A stretch of DNA of 64,000 nucleotides from Thiobacillus sp. (GCA_019459055.1 JAIBEI010000007.1:1-64000); one strand, 5' to 3'. Numbered from the stretch's first letter, positions 26,338 to 35,617 are shown. Notes: generated by a model not told the origin, from the letters alone. A program made the numbers and translations.

Positions 26338-29150
26338 GCCGCCATTCCCGGTGCCATGGCGTGCTTGCCCGGGTTGGGCGGGAGTGGTGCCAGATAGCCC
26401 ACCACCAGCATCAAGATCCCCACCGCGATGAATGCGATGATGCGCTCGGTTCCGCCTGCGTTGGATAGATCGATCAGGAACAGCTTCGCCAGCGTCAGGC
26501 CGAGCAGCCCGCCGCCCAGCATCCACAACGGCCGCTGCGCGCGGCGGTGTGCCAGCACCATCAGCCCCAGCGCCAGCAGGGTCCACAGGATCGCATATCC
26601 GGTTTGCACGAGGAACGAATCGAACAGGGGCACGGCGTCCCAGGGCACGCCGGCAAAGTGGTGCGCCACCCGCAGCCATACCGTGTTGATGGCGATGAAG
26701 GCGGCGAAGAACAGCGCCGCTTTCGGCACGCTGCCGCGCACGCTGGCGGGCACCGGCATGTCGGTGCCGCGCAGTCGCAGCAGCCACAGCGTCAGCGCGC
26801 CCAGAGACAGTGCCACCGCCAGATCGGTGGGGTTCAGCAAAGGGATGTAGGGCAGCGGTGCGGCATTGCCGCGCGAGGACAGCGCCACCAGCAAGCCGCC
26901 GATGAACACCCCCGCTGCCAGGGGCGCTGCAGCCAGCCACGCATAGCTGGTCGCAAAACGACTGAACGGCCAGCGTGCTGTAAGGCGTCGCGAGGTGGGC
27001 AGCATGGCCAGGCACAGCAGCATGGCCGTGCCTGCGACCAGCAGGGCCACCGCGCCCCAGGCGGTGCGCCACAGGTCGGCGCGGTCCACCGCGTGAATCA
27101 GGGTGTCGGCCAGCAGTATCACCAGCGTCCACGCGCCCAGTGCATGCATCCAGGAAAACCAGTTGCGTGGCGCCAGGCGGTCGATGCGCCCCAGCACGAC
27201 GAGATGGGCGGCGGCCGCCACCCCCCACATCAGGGCGCCGTAAGACGCCAGCAGGCGGTTGTCATCGAGGACGTTGGCGAGTGCTGCCAACAGCAGAACC
27301 GGCGCGCTGACATACGCGGGCCACACGGCGACCGACCAGCCCTTGTGCGCGGCCACGCGCTCGGCCGCAAGCGCGCTCAACACATAGGCCAGCATGCCCA
27401 GGTCGACGTGCCAGGCGTGCGCCCAGGCGAAGGTGTGGGCGCCGGTGCTGCTGGGCAGCACGCGCGTGATTTCGAGCCAGAACGCCGTGATCCACCAGAA
27501 AAATCCGAACAGGAAGATGGGTTTTTCAATGGTCGTTTCAAACTGCGCGTACGCGTTGGCGAACGTGCTGCCGCTATGCGGCAGTGGCCGACGCAGCCAC
27601 CACGCAATGGCGAACGCCGGCAGCGCCAGCAGCATTGCGCCGACGAAAGCCGGGTTGGCGAACGCAACGGCCGAATGCAGGCTGCGATCCATCGATCCGA
27701 TGAAGGCCAGGGCCGCAACGCCTTGCAGCAGCAGGCCGAAGGCGCGCGGCATCCAGCGTGCCTGCCGCATACCGACCCAGAACACGGCCGCACCCTCGAC
27801 CGCCCAGATGGCGGCGGTCCAGCGCGCGTCCAGCGCCAGCGGCACGGCCAGGGTGGCAAAGCCCACGCCCAGCGCGAGAAAGCATTCGCTCAACAGGCGC
27901 AAGCTGTCCTGCCTGCGCTTGAACAGGGCGCCGGCCAGCAGCAGATAAAACGCACCCAGCGCCAGGGCCGAGAACGCCATGGCGAACTCGGTTTCGCGCA
28001 CCAAGGCGACTTGCAATCCAAACGCGAGCAGCGGGGTGCCGAACACCAGCGTGCCGTCCACTGCGCCGTTCAGGCTGGCTTTGAGTTCAGTCGATTGGCG
28101 CAGCGCATACAGCACGGCCGTCAGCACATAGATCAGGAAAAACGCGATCAGGAAAGGCTGGGTGCTGGCGTAGTTTTCCGGCACATAGCGCAGTGCGCCC
28201 CATGCGGTGGCGATGCCGAATGTCATGAAAAAACCAAGCAGGTTGAGCAGCCGCCACGAACGCCGGAAGGCGATGACCAGAATGGCGAGGTTGAGCAGCG
28301 TGTAGTAGGAAAACAGCGCCACATGGCTGCCTTCGCCGGTGGACGCGAGGATGGGGGCGAGGAAGCCGCCGGCAAACCCGATGACCGCCAGCACGCGGGC
28401 GTTCTGCAGCAGCGCAATCGCGGTCGACAGCGCGCACACCGAAACCATGACGCCCAGCGCCAGGCCCGGCGGCACCAGCTGGTAAAGCCGGAACGACGTG
28501 AAAACGGTCAGGTACAGCACGGCCACCCCCGCGCCCTGAAGCGTCAGTGCGTAAGCCGGGCGCTTGTGGCGGAACCGGAACCCGATGAGCAGCAGCCCGA
28601 TGCCGGTTGCGCCGACCAGGGCCAGCCGCAGCTCCAGCGGCAGGATGGCGTTCTCGGCCGCGTATTTCGCCAGAAACGACAAGCCGATAAAAAGCACGAC
28701 CACGCCAATCCGCACCACCGTGTTGCCGCCGACGAGCCATGCGATAGCAGCGGCAAGTGCCTTGTCGACAAAATTGGGTTCGACCGGCAGGACGGGTGAG
28801 GGCGCCGGTTTTGGGGGCGGGGGCACAGGCTTTGCGACGGATGTCGCGCCGGGTGCGGGGAGCGGAGACGCTTCTGCCGAAACAGCTTGAAGCGGAGGCG
28901 AGGCGGGCTCGTCAGCTTGAAAGTCTGCTGCGCGGGCCGCCGAGTGCTGGGCGAACGGCGCTGCCGCGGCGGGCACGGATTCCCGGTTCTCGCTTTGCAG
29001 TCGCGCAAACTCGCTGCGAACCGACATTCTCAAGCTCAGGCCTGCGAGTGCGCCGATGATCGCGCCCAGCACCAAGCCGAGCTCCCCCACTCTGCCTAGC
29101 ATCGAGCCAAGCAGCCCGCCCCAAATTGCGCCCCAGAGAATCACAGACAC
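26334..29150 (-). CDS. DUF2339 family polytopic membrane protein
   Basis: 938 residues, more than twenty predicted membrane segments. A short coiled region follows the first segment and a Pro/Ala-rich linker (PPPPKPAPSPVLPVEP) precedes the multi-helix body, which starts KALAAAIAWLVGGNTVVRIG. The segment WLVGGNTVVRIGVVVLFIG is the family signature. DUF2339 proteins have no known activity. It overlaps DUF3999 by four bases and is the first gene of that pair; it is divergent from the dienelactone hydrolase gene with a 126-base gap. Confidence 0.85.
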   Translation of the reverse strand: MSVILWGAIWGGLLGSMLGRVGELGLVLGAIIGALAGLSLRMSVRSEFARLQSENRESVPAAAAPFAQHSAARAADFQADEPASPPLQAVSAEASPLPAPGATSVAKPVPPPPKPAPSPVLPVEPNFVDKALAAAIAWLVGGNTVVRIGVVVLFIGLSFLAKYAAENAILPLELRLALVGATGIGLLLIGFRFRHKRPAYALTLQGAGVAVLYLTVFTSFRLYQLVPPGLALGVMVSVCALSTAIALLQNARVLAVIGFAGGFLAPILASTGEGSHVALFSYYTLLNLAILVIAFRRSWRLLNLLGFFMTFGIATAWGALRYVPENYASTQPFLIAFFLIYVLTAVLYALRQSTELKASLNGAVDGTLVFGTPLLAFGLQVALVRETEFAMAFSALALGAFYLLLAGALFKRRQDSLRLLSECFLALGVGFATLAVPLALDARWTAAIWAVEGAAVFWVGMRQARWMPRAFGLLLQGVAALAFIGSMDRSLHSAVAFANPAFVGAMLLALPAFAIAWWLRRPLPHSGSTFANAYAQFETTIEKPIFLFGFFWWITAFWLEITRVLPSSTGAHTFAWAHAWHVDLGMLAYVLSALAAERVAAHKGWSVAVWPAYVSAPVLLLAALANVLDDNRLLASYGALMWGVAAAAHLVVLGRIDRLAPRNWFSWMHALGAWTLVILLADTLIHAVDRADLWRTAWGAVALLVAGTAMLLCLAMLPTSRRLTARWPFSRFATSYAWLAAAPLAAGVFIGGLLVALSSRGNAAPLPYIPLLNPTDLAVALSLGALTLWLLRLRGTDMPVPASVRGSVPKAALFFAAFIAINTVWLRVAHHFAGVPWDAVPLFDSFLVQTGYAILWTLLALGLMVLAHRRAQRPLWMLGGGLLGLTLAKLFLIDLSNAGGTERIIAFIAVGILMLVVGYLAPLPPNPGKHAMAPGMAA

Positions 29151-29276
29151 CTCGATGCAAAGCCACGATGGCCGCCATCATGGCACAGAGGCCTGGCGAC
29201 GTGAACACGCCGTGCACGGTTGTTATGGGTTGTGCGGGCGCGGTATGCTTTGCGATCACTCAACCCGGAGACGCCC

Positions 29277-30059
29277 ATGAAAACCGCACTTGCGCTGTCA
29301 TTGTTGTTTTTCACCTCTTCCTCCCTCGCCGCGGTGATCGGCCGGGATGTCACATACCAGGCGGGCGATACCGTCATGAAGGGCCATCTGGCGTATGACG
29401 ATGCGGTCCAGGCCAAGCGCGCCGGGGTGCTGGTGGTGCCCGAGTGGTGGGGCGCCAACGATTACGCAAGAAAGCGCGCGCGCATGCTGGCGGAGGCCGG
29501 CTATGTGGCGCTGGTGGTCGACATGTACGGCAACGGCCAGGTGGCCGACAATCCGAAGGACGCCGGCGCGCTGGCGGGCAGCGTCAACAAGAATCCGCCG
29601 CTGGCCTACGCGCGCTTCGATGCCGCGCGCAGCTTCCTCGATAAGCAGCCCAACGTGAAGCAGGGCGAGATCGCCGCGCTGGGCTACTGCTTCGGCGGCG
29701 GCGTGGTGCTCAACGTGGTGCGTTCGGGCATGCCGCTGAAATCGGCGGTCAGCTACCACGGCGTGCTGGCGACCGATATATCGGTCAAGCCGGGCGACAT
29801 CAAGACCAAGCTGCGCATCTTCCATGGCGAGGCCGACCCCATCGTGCCGCCCGCCCAGGTCGATGCGTTCAGGACCGAAATGGACAACGCCAAGGCCGAT
29901 TACATGTTCGTGGCCTACCCCGGCGTCAAGCACACCTTCACCAACCGCGAAGCCGACAGCTACGCTGCGCAGTTCGGGCTGCCGCTCAAATACGACAACG
30001 CGGCCGATACAGACTCGTGGACGCGGACGCTGGAGTTTCTCAAGGCGACGCTCAAATAA
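29277..30059 (+). CDS. Exported dienelactone hydrolase family protein
   Basis: 260 residues, alpha/beta hydrolase. Signal peptide: MKTALALSLLFFTSSSLAAV. The catalytic elements are GYCFGGG (Cys nucleophile elbow), HGEADPIVP (Asp) and YPGVKHTF (His). The Trp-Trp segment VVPEWWGAND is characteristic of DLH-type proteins. Classical dienelactone hydrolase opens dienelactones in chloroaromatic breakdown, but exported members usually have other unknown substrates. The ATG is chosen at 29277 because it begins the signal peptide. Its stop codon overlaps the folE-like start by one base. Confidence 0.85.
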   Translation: MKTALALSLLFFTSSSLAAVIGRDVTYQAGDTVMKGHLAYDDAVQAKRAGVLVVPEWWGANDYARKRARMLAEAGYVALVVDMYGNGQVADNPKDAGALAGSVNKNPPLAYARFDAARSFLDKQPNVKQGEIAALGYCFGGGVVLNVVRSGMPLKSAVSYHGVLATDISVKPGDIKTKLRIFHGEADPIVPPAQVDAFRTEMDNAKADYMFVAYPGVKHTFTNREADSYAAQFGLPLKYDNAADTDSWTRTLEFLKATLK

Positions 30060-30703
30060 TGGCCGACTGCGACCACGACGACTGCCACATGCCGCGCGGC
30101 GGCGGCAGCCTCGGCATTCCGCAGACCGGGCCGTTTGACCCGGCGGCGTTCGAGCAGGCGATCAACGCCATGCTCGTCGCCTGCGGGGTGGCGCCGGATT
30201 CGGTGCATACCGGGCGCACCGCCGAGCGGGTGCGCGAGCTGTGGCAGCGCCGCCTGCTCGGCGGTTACACGATCGAACCCGCCGCCGCGCTGGGCGAGGG
30301 TTTTGCCGATGACGGCAACGACATGGTGGTGGTGCGCGGCATCGCGGTGCACGGTGTGTGCCCGCATCACCTAGTGCCGTTTCGCGGGGTGGCGCACGTG
30401 GCCTACATCCCCGGTGGGCGGCTGCACGGCTTCGGCCGCATCGCGCGCATGGTCGACGCCATCGGCCACCGCTTCACCTACCAGGAATGGATGACGCGCG
30501 ACATCGCCGAGGCGCTGGTGACGCACGGGCAGGCGCTGGGCGCGGCATGCATCGTCGAGGCCGAGCAGCTGTGCTTGCTGCTGGGCGAAGACCGGCGCGG
30601 CGACGAGCGTGTCGTCACGCAGGCGTTCACCGGCTGCTTCCGCGACAGCGACCAGATGCGCAACGAGTTCCTGCGCGCGGTGGCGCAGTCCGACTTGCGG
30701 TAG
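30059..30703 (+). CDS. GTP cyclohydrolase I (FolE-like) paralogue
   Basis: 214 residues. The GTP cyclohydrolase I core is recognisable: HGVCPHHLVPFRGVAHVAYIPGG contains the Cys-His-His of the zinc site, followed by RIARMVDAIGHRFTYQEWMT. In the second zinc/active-site block the usual HxC is AEQLC: the His is replaced by Gln while the Cys is kept. FolE makes 7,8-dihydroneopterin triphosphate from GTP; the divergence means activity should not be assumed. The N-terminus (MADCDHDDCHMPRGG) is unusually Cys/His/Asp-rich and could bind metal. ATG overlaps the preceding hydrolase stop by one base. Confidence 0.82.
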   Translation: MADCDHDDCHMPRGGGSLGIPQTGPFDPAAFEQAINAMLVACGVAPDSVHTGRTAERVRELWQRRLLGGYTIEPAAALGEGFADDGNDMVVVRGIAVHGVCPHHLVPFRGVAHVAYIPGGRLHGFGRIARMVDAIGHRFTYQEWMTRDIAEALVTHGQALGAACIVEAEQLCLLLGEDRRGDERVVTQAFTGCFRDSDQMRNEFLRAVAQSDLR

Positions 30704-30714
30704 GGGCTTCTCGC

Positions 30715-31185
30715 ATGGCTTCCCCTTCCCACAAGCCGGCCACACGGGTGTTGCCGCCCGCGCCCTATGCCGCGGCGCTGCTTGGCGGCTGGTGGCTGGA
30801 CCGTAATGTTCATGCGCTGCCATTGGATTGGGGCGCAGCAACGCGGCCGCTGGGCTGGCTGCTGGTGGGTGTCGGGCTGGCGCTGTTCATCTGGACGCTG
30901 GCTACCTTCTGGTGCCATCGCACCACAGTCAATCCCTACAAGGGCGCTTCCAGCCTGTGCACCGGCGGGCCGTTCCGCTTCAGCCGCAATCCGATCTATG
31001 TCGGCGACTGGTTCATCTTCGCCGGGGTGTCGCTGTTGCTGGCCACGGCATGGCCGCTGCTGTTCGCGCCGCTGATCTGGGCCATGCTGCGCTACGGCGT
31101 GATCCGCCACGAGGAAGCGCACCTGCGCGCCCGCTTCGGCGATGTCTACCGCGAGTATCAAACCCGGGTGCGACGCTGGCTGTAA
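30715..31185 (+). CDS. Isoprenylcysteine carboxyl methyltransferase (ICMT)-family membrane protein
   Basis: 156 residues, about four membrane segments. The ICMT/PEMT motif is present as GGPFRFSRNPIYVGDWFIFA and ...RHEEAHLRARFGDVYREYQ. Members use SAM to methylate small or lipid substrates in the membrane; bacterial substrates are mostly unknown. RBS-like AGGGG lies upstream of the ATG at 30715. It follows the FolE-like gene by 11 bases, and the two are probably one transcript ending in the palindrome at 31210. Confidence 0.82.
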   Translation: MASPSHKPATRVLPPAPYAAALLGGWWLDRNVHALPLDWGAATRPLGWLLVGVGLALFIWTLATFWCHRTTVNPYKGASSLCTGGPFRFSRNPIYVGDWFIFAGVSLLLATAWPLLFAPLIWAMLRYGVIRHEEAHLRARFGDVYREYQTRVRRWL

Positions 31186-31209
31186 GGCCTGCGCCGATAT
31201 TCGCAGGGC

Positions 31210-31265
31210 GTAGGGTGCACTCCGTGCACCAATCGATGTTCGAAGGTGCACGGTGTGCACCCTAC
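31210..31265. repeat. Dispersed palindromic repeat, copy 2
   Basis: Arms 31210-31230 and 31245-31265 start GTAGGGTGCAC and end with its complement, with a 14-base loop, and are followed by CCAAAGC, as in the copy at 16642-16697. It lies between the convergent ICMT-family and tatD genes. Confidence 0.85.
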
Positions 31266-31335
31266 CCAAAGCCAAGCATCGATTTCCGCCGCGGGCCGTG
31301 GCGGGGAATTCCGGTTACGTCAGCTGCCCGCACCC

Positions 31336-32136
31336 TTACGCCAGGCCGAATAGTTCGTGGGCGTTGCGCGTGGTGGCCTGCGCCACGGTGGCCAGGTCAA
31401 TTCCGCGTAGTTCGGCCAGGGTCTGCGCGATGCGCGGCAATTCGCCGGGCGCATTGCGGCCGCGTCCGACCCATACCGGAGGCATGTCGGGACTGTCGGT
31501 TTCCAGCACGATCGCCTCCAGCGGCAGGTCGACCGCCAGTCGCCGCAGGTTGTTTGCGCGCGGCCAGGTGAAGGCGCCGCCGAAGCCGAATTTGAACCCC
31601 AGCTTGATGAATTCGTCCGCCTGCTGCGGGCTGCCGTTGAAGGCGTGGGCGATGCCGCCGCGCACCCGGATCCTGCGCAGGTGTTTGAGCAGTTGGTCGT
31701 TTGCCTTCCGGCCGTGCAGCAGCACCGGCAGGTCGTATTCCTGTGCGATCTTCAGCTGCTCGACGTAGAAGAATTCCTGGGTCGCGTAGTCGAGATCGCG
31801 CACAAACAGGTCGAGACCGATTTCGCCGATGGCCAGCGGGCGCTGCGTCTCGATCTGCGCGCGCAGATCGGCCAGATGCGCCGGACGATGCACGTCGATC
31901 AGCATTGGGTGCAGGCCCCAGGCCGGCAGGCAGACGGGGTAGCGTTCACAGGTGGCGGCCACCGCAGCGAAGTTGTCGCGGCTGACGGCAGGGATCACCA
32001 GGGTGGTGACGCCGCCGGTGACGGCGCGCGCGAACTCGGCATCGCGGTCGGCATCAAACTCTGCCGCATCGAGATGGCAGTGGGTATCGATAAAAAACGG
32101 CGCCCTGGAAGACGCCGTTTCGTTTGCTGCTGCCAT
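31336..32136 (-). CDS. TatD family deoxyribonuclease/hydrolase
   Basis: 266 residues, TIM-barrel amidohydrolase fold. Metal ligands visible: DTHCHLD at the N-terminus, GEIGLDLF (Glu), LLHGRKAND (His), HAFNGS (His) and ETDSPDMPP (Asp). TatD enzymes are Mg2+-dependent 3'-5' nucleases or related hydrolases. The start is ATG 32136; a TTG one codon earlier is the only alternative. Sits two genes from the slipin/NfeD pair, directly after the Bax-inhibitor gene (6-base gap), likely co-transcribed. Confidence 0.9.
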   Translation of the reverse strand: MAAANETASSRAPFFIDTHCHLDAAEFDADRDAEFARAVTGGVTTLVIPAVSRDNFAAVAATCERYPVCLPAWGLHPMLIDVHRPAHLADLRAQIETQRPLAIGEIGLDLFVRDLDYATQEFFYVEQLKIAQEYDLPVLLHGRKANDQLLKHLRRIRVRGGIAHAFNGSPQQADEFIKLGFKFGFGGAFTWPRANNLRRLAVDLPLEAIVLETDSPDMPPVWVGRGRNAPGELPRIAQTLAELRGIDLATVAQATTRNAHELFGLA

Positions 32137-32142
32137 CAACGT

Positions 32143-32808
32143 TCAGTCGTTGCTGGCAAAGCCCAGCAGGTGCAGCAGGCTGGTGAACAGGTTGAAGATC
32201 GAGACGAACAGCGTGACCGTCGCCATGATGTAGTTGGTTTCGCCGCCGTGGATGATGTTGCTGGTCTCGTACAGGATGAGGCCGGACATCAAGAGCACGA
32301 ACATCGCGGACACTGCCAGCGACAGGCCGGGCATGTTGAAGAAGATCGCACCGATACCCGCGAGGAAAGCGACCAGGATGCCGACCATGAGGAAGCCGCC
32401 CATGAAGCTGAAGTCCTTGCGGGTCGTCATCACGTAGGCCGACAGGCCGAGGAAGATCGCGGCGGTGCCGCCCATCGCCATCATCACCACCTGACCGCCG
32501 TTGGGCAGCGCCAGGTAGGCGTTGAGGATCGGGCCGAGCGTGTAGCCCATGAAGCCGGTGAGCGCGAACACGAAGGCGATGCCGAGGCTGCTGTCGCGGA
32601 ACTTGGTGGTGAGGAACAACAGGCCGAAGTAGCCGACCAGGGTGATGATCATGCCGGGATGCGGCAGGTTCAGCGACATCGACAGGCCGGCAGTCAGCGC
32701 GGAAAAAGCCAGCGTCATCGACAGCAGCATGTAGGTGTTCTTGACGACCTTGTTGGTCGACAGCGCCGCGGACTGGCTGCGGCCGAGGGTGGTGACTTGC
32801 GGGTTCAT
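32143..32808 (-). CDS. Bax inhibitor-1/YccA family membrane protein
   Basis: 221 residues, seven predicted membrane segments, with a hydrophilic N-terminus (MNPQVTTLGRSQSAALSTNK). Typical family text: KNTYMLLSMTLAFSALTAGL, GLSAYVMTTRKDFSFMGGFL and YETSNIIHGGETNYI with the conserved acidic pair. E. coli YccA binds and restrains FtsH; related TMBIM proteins leak Ca2+ in a pH-dependent way. The ATG at 32808 has an AGGAAA site upstream (CGAGGAAACCAC). A 165-base gap separates it from slipin. Confidence 0.9.
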   Translation of the reverse strand: MNPQVTTLGRSQSAALSTNKVVKNTYMLLSMTLAFSALTAGLSMSLNLPHPGMIITLVGYFGLLFLTTKFRDSSLGIAFVFALTGFMGYTLGPILNAYLALPNGGQVVMMAMGGTAAIFLGLSAYVMTTRKDFSFMGGFLMVGILVAFLAGIGAIFFNMPGLSLAVSAMFVLLMSGLILYETSNIIHGGETNYIMATVTLFVSIFNLFTSLLHLLGFASND

Positions 32809-32973
32809 GTGGTTTCCTCGCTTGAATAAATAATGGCAGTACCCGTACAGAGTGTTGTAGCGGGCACAGGTTCCCGAGTGCATTCGGGATTGGTATCAGG
32901 ATACCGTGATGCGTGCCGGCTTGCTACCCACAACCTTGCCGGGACTGTGGTTTTCGGTCGATGCTCCTTGTCG

Positions 32974-33732
32974 TTATTCACCGGGTTTCGCGTCCCGCAT
33001 CATCAGGTTCATCAGTTCGCCCGGCAGCGGAAAGACGATGGTGTTGGTCCTGTCGCCGGCGATGTTGGACAGCGTCTGCAGGTAGCGCAGCTGCATCGCC
33101 TGCGGCCGGCCGGCAAGGATCTCGGCAGCGGCCAGAAGCTTTTCCGAGGCCTGCAGTTCGCCCTCGGCGTGGATCACCTTGGCACGCCGTTCGCGTTCGG
33201 CTTCCGCCTGCTTGGCGATGGCACGCACCATGGTTTCGTCGATGTCGACGTGCTTGATCTCGACGTTGGAGACCTTGATGCCCCAGGCGTCGGTCTGCGC
33301 GTCCAGCAGTTGCTGGATGTCCTGGTTCAGGCGTTCGCGCTCGGCCAGCATGTCGTCCAGCTCATGCTTGCCCAGCACCGCGCGCAGCGTGGTCTGCGCC
33401 AGCTGGCTGGTGGCATTGAGATAATCCTCCACCTGCAGGATCGACTTGGCCGGGTCGATGACGCGGAAATACACCACGGCATTGACCTTCACCGAGACGT
33501 TGTCGCGCGAGATCACGTCCTGGCTCGGCACGTCGAACACCACGGTGCGCAGGTCGACCCGCACCATTTGCTGGATGCCGGGAATGATGACCACCAGCCC
33601 CGGCCCCTTCACCTTCCAGAAGCGCCCGAGCATGAATACCACGCCGCGCTCGTACTCGCGCAGGATGCGTATGCTGGCTGCCAGCAGCGCGACGATTACA
33701 AAGACGATGGTGATGCCGCCGAATTCAAACAT
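32974..33732 (-). CDS. Slipin family (SPFH/stomatin-like) protein
   Basis: About 252 residues. One N-terminal membrane segment ([19 protein letters not shown]), then the SPFH/PHB domain ([49 protein letters not shown]), a helical stretch rich in Glu and Ala, and a C-terminal region. The ribosome-binding site AAAGGAG lies two bases before a first ATG but eight before a second (33732); the second is preferred (MFEFGG). Slipins form membrane microdomain scaffolds and partner NfeD proteases, as here: NfeD is immediately upstream. Confidence 0.9.
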   Translation of the reverse strand: MFEFGGITIVFVIVALLAASIRILREYERGVVFMLGRFWKVKGPGLVVIIPGIQQMVRVDLRTVVFDVPSQDVISRDNVSVKVNAVVYFRVIDPAKSILQVEDYLNATSQLAQTTLRAVLGKHELDDMLAERERLNQDIQQLLDAQTDAWGIKVSNVEIKHVDIDETMVRAIAKQAEAERERRAKVIHAEGELQASEKLLAAAEILAGRPQAMQLRYLQTLSNIAGDRTNTIVFPLPGELMNLMMRDAKPGE

Positions 33733-33744
33733 GATCATTCTCCT

Positions 33745-35115
33745 TTATGAACCTTGCCGGTCCGGTTCAACATCGAGTATCAGGTCGTGCCGGGCGCGCA
33801 CCCGCACTCGGCTGCCGCGCTTCAGCGGCACGCTACTGCGCACCTGCCACTGTTCGCCGTGGATGCGGGCCCAGCCTTCGTGTTCCATATCGTCGAGGAT
33901 CTCGCCGGTGGCGCCGAGCATTTCCTCGGCGCCGGTCACCACCGGGCGCGCGCGCGCCTTGATTGCCATGCCGACGACAAAGAAGCTGAACAACCCGCTG
34001 GCAACCGCCACCGGAACGATCAGCGCCCACGGAATGCCGTAGCCGGGGACGTCGGTGTCGATCATCATCACCGAGCCGATGACGAAGGCGATGATGCCGC
34101 CCACCCCGAGCGCGCCGAAGCTGGGGAGGAAGGCCTCCGAGACCATCATCGCGATGCCGAGAATGATGAGCGCCAGTCCGACATAGCTGATCGGCATCAC
34201 CTGCAGCGCGAACAGTGCGAGCAGCAGGCAAATGCCGCCGACCACGCCGGGGAACAGCATGCCGGGGTTGGAAAATTCGTAGATCAGCCCGTAGATGCCG
34301 AGCAGCATCAGGATGTAGGCGATGCCGGGGTCGCCGATCACCGCCAGCAACCGGCTGCGCCAATCGGGCTGGACGCGCTCGACGGTGGCATTGGTGGTAT
34401 CCAGCGTGACCGTTTCGCCGTTCATCTTGACGACGCGGCCGTTGAGTTGCCTTAAAAAATCGTCGAGGTCGGTCGCCACCAGGTCGATCACCTTCAGACC
34501 CAACGCTTCGGACGCGGGCAGGCTGACGGCCTCGCGCACCGCCCGCTCGGCCCACTCGGCATTGCGCCCGCGCAGCTCGGCCAGCCCGCGGATGTAGGCC
34601 GCGGCGTCGTGCACTGCCTTGCGCATCTTGGCGTCGCCCGGCGGGGCGTCGGCCGGCTTGGCCGCGTCAGGGGGGGCTGCGCCGGGTTTGTCCGGCGCGG
34701 GCTGGTCGCCGCCGGCGGGGACCAGTTCGACCGGCGTCGCCGCGCCCAGGTTGGTCGCCGGTGCCATTGCCGCGATGTGGCTGGCGTACAGGATGTAGGT
34801 GCCGGCGCTGGCGGCGCGGGCGCCCCTGGGCGAGACATAGGTGGCGACCGGGACCGGTGAGGCGAGGATGGCCTTGATGATGTCGCGCATCGCGGTGTCG
34901 AGCCCGCCCGGCGTGTCCATCTCGATCACGATCAGATGCGCCTGCTCCTCGATCGCCTTGTCGATGCCGCGCAGCAGGTAGTCCGCGCTGGCCGGGCTGA
35001 TCGCGCCCTCCACCGTCAATACCCGCACCATCGCCGCGCCGGCAGGCGCGGCCAGCCCCAGGATCAGGCAGGCGGGAAGGACAAAACGCGACAGGAAGCG
35101 AAGCAGGTTGACCAT
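33745..35115 (-). CDS. NfeD family membrane protease (ClpP-class serine protease domain)
   Basis: 456 residues. Signal peptide, then a ClpP-fold serine protease domain (VRVLTVEGAISPASADYLLRG, IEMDTPGGLDTAM, RAASAGTYILYASH with the likely nucleophile Ser, and a Lys in KMRKAVHDAAAYI), a Pro/Ala/Asp-rich insertion, four or five membrane segments, and the C-terminal OB-like NfeD domain (GEILDDMEHEGWARIHGEQW). In archaeal homologues the protease cleaves the C-terminal tail of its stomatin partner. Lies 12 bases before the slipin gene, a conserved pair, and downstream of the mrp operon. Confidence 0.9.
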   Translation of the reverse strand: MVNLLRFLSRFVLPACLILGLAAPAGAAMVRVLTVEGAISPASADYLLRGIDKAIEEQAHLIVIEMDTPGGLDTAMRDIIKAILASPVPVATYVSPRGARAASAGTYILYASHIAAMAPATNLGAATPVELVPAGGDQPAPDKPGAAPPDAAKPADAPPGDAKMRKAVHDAAAYIRGLAELRGRNAEWAERAVREAVSLPASEALGLKVIDLVATDLDDFLRQLNGRVVKMNGETVTLDTTNATVERVQPDWRSRLLAVIGDPGIAYILMLLGIYGLIYEFSNPGMLFPGVVGGICLLLALFALQVMPISYVGLALIILGIAMMVSEAFLPSFGALGVGGIIAFVIGSVMMIDTDVPGYGIPWALIVPVAVASGLFSFFVVGMAIKARARPVVTGAEEMLGATGEILDDMEHEGWARIHGEQWQVRSSVPLKRGSRVRVRARHDLILDVEPDRQGS

Positions 35116-35170
35116 GGCTTCACTTTAGACCGAAAAATCAGGTCTGCTCCAGGCCGGGATGGGGGAGAAA

Positions 35171-35209
35171 CCCCCTTATCCGCTAAGGACGCGAAGGGGC
35201 GCGAAGAAA
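35171..35209 (+). repeat. Dispersed CCGCGAAGGACGCGAAG-type repeat, copy 2
   Basis: CCTTATCCGCTAAGGACGCG followed by AAGGGGCGCGAAGAAAC, in the gap between nfeD and mrpG. It resembles the minus-strand sequence at 16752-16788. Non-coding. Confidence 0.5.
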
Positions 35210-35262
35210 CCTGGAGCCGCGCGTTTTCGCGTTTGCCCCCGGATCCCGCATTGCGGAGGAAT

Positions 35263-35604
35263 TCAGTTCGGTCGATCTGCCGGCGGGTCGGTGTCCGGCG
35301 CCGGTGTCGGTACGAGCGATTTGACCTTCAAATGCAGCGCCGCCTTGGCGAGCAGGTGGGCGGAGACCGGCGCGGTGATGAACAGGAACAGCGTCACCAG
35401 CACCTCGTGCAGGCTGACGCCTTCTTCGCGCACGCTGAAGAACACGGCGGAGGCGATCAGCAGGCAGCCGACGCCCAGCGTGGTGGCCTTGGTGGGGCCG
35501 TGCAGGCGGGTGTAGAAGTCGCGCAGGCGGGCGAGCCCCAGCGAGCCGATGAAGGTGAAGATCGCGCCGGTGAGAATCAGCAGGGAGAGCAGGATGTCGA
35601 TCAT
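35263..35604 (-). CDS. mrpG: Mrp antiporter subunit G
   Basis: 113 residues, three membrane segments: the MrpG/MnhG start LLSLLILTGAIFTFIGSLGLARLRDFYTRLH (read as two parts), then GPTKATTLGVGCLL. A hydrophilic tail ends PTPAPDTDPPADRPN. Small accessory subunit needed for the function of the whole Na+/H+ antiporter complex. Last gene of the mrp operon, 13 bases after mrpF. Confidence 0.93.
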   Translation of the reverse strand: MIDILLSLLILTGAIFTFIGSLGLARLRDFYTRLHGPTKATTLGVGCLLIASAVFFSVREEGVSLHEVLVTLFLFITAPVSAHLLAKAALHLKVKSLVPTPAPDTDPPADRPN

Positions 35605-35617
35605 GGTTGTCCGGTCC

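Noticed and set aside
26547-28799. 750-codon plus-strand frame
   Set aside because: Antisense to the DUF2339 gene; low-complexity Gln/Arg/His composition, no family resemblance.
30059-30703. Calling this protein a certain folate-pathway FolE
   Set aside because: The His of the second zinc block is replaced and no other folate gene is beside it, so the enzyme activity is left open.
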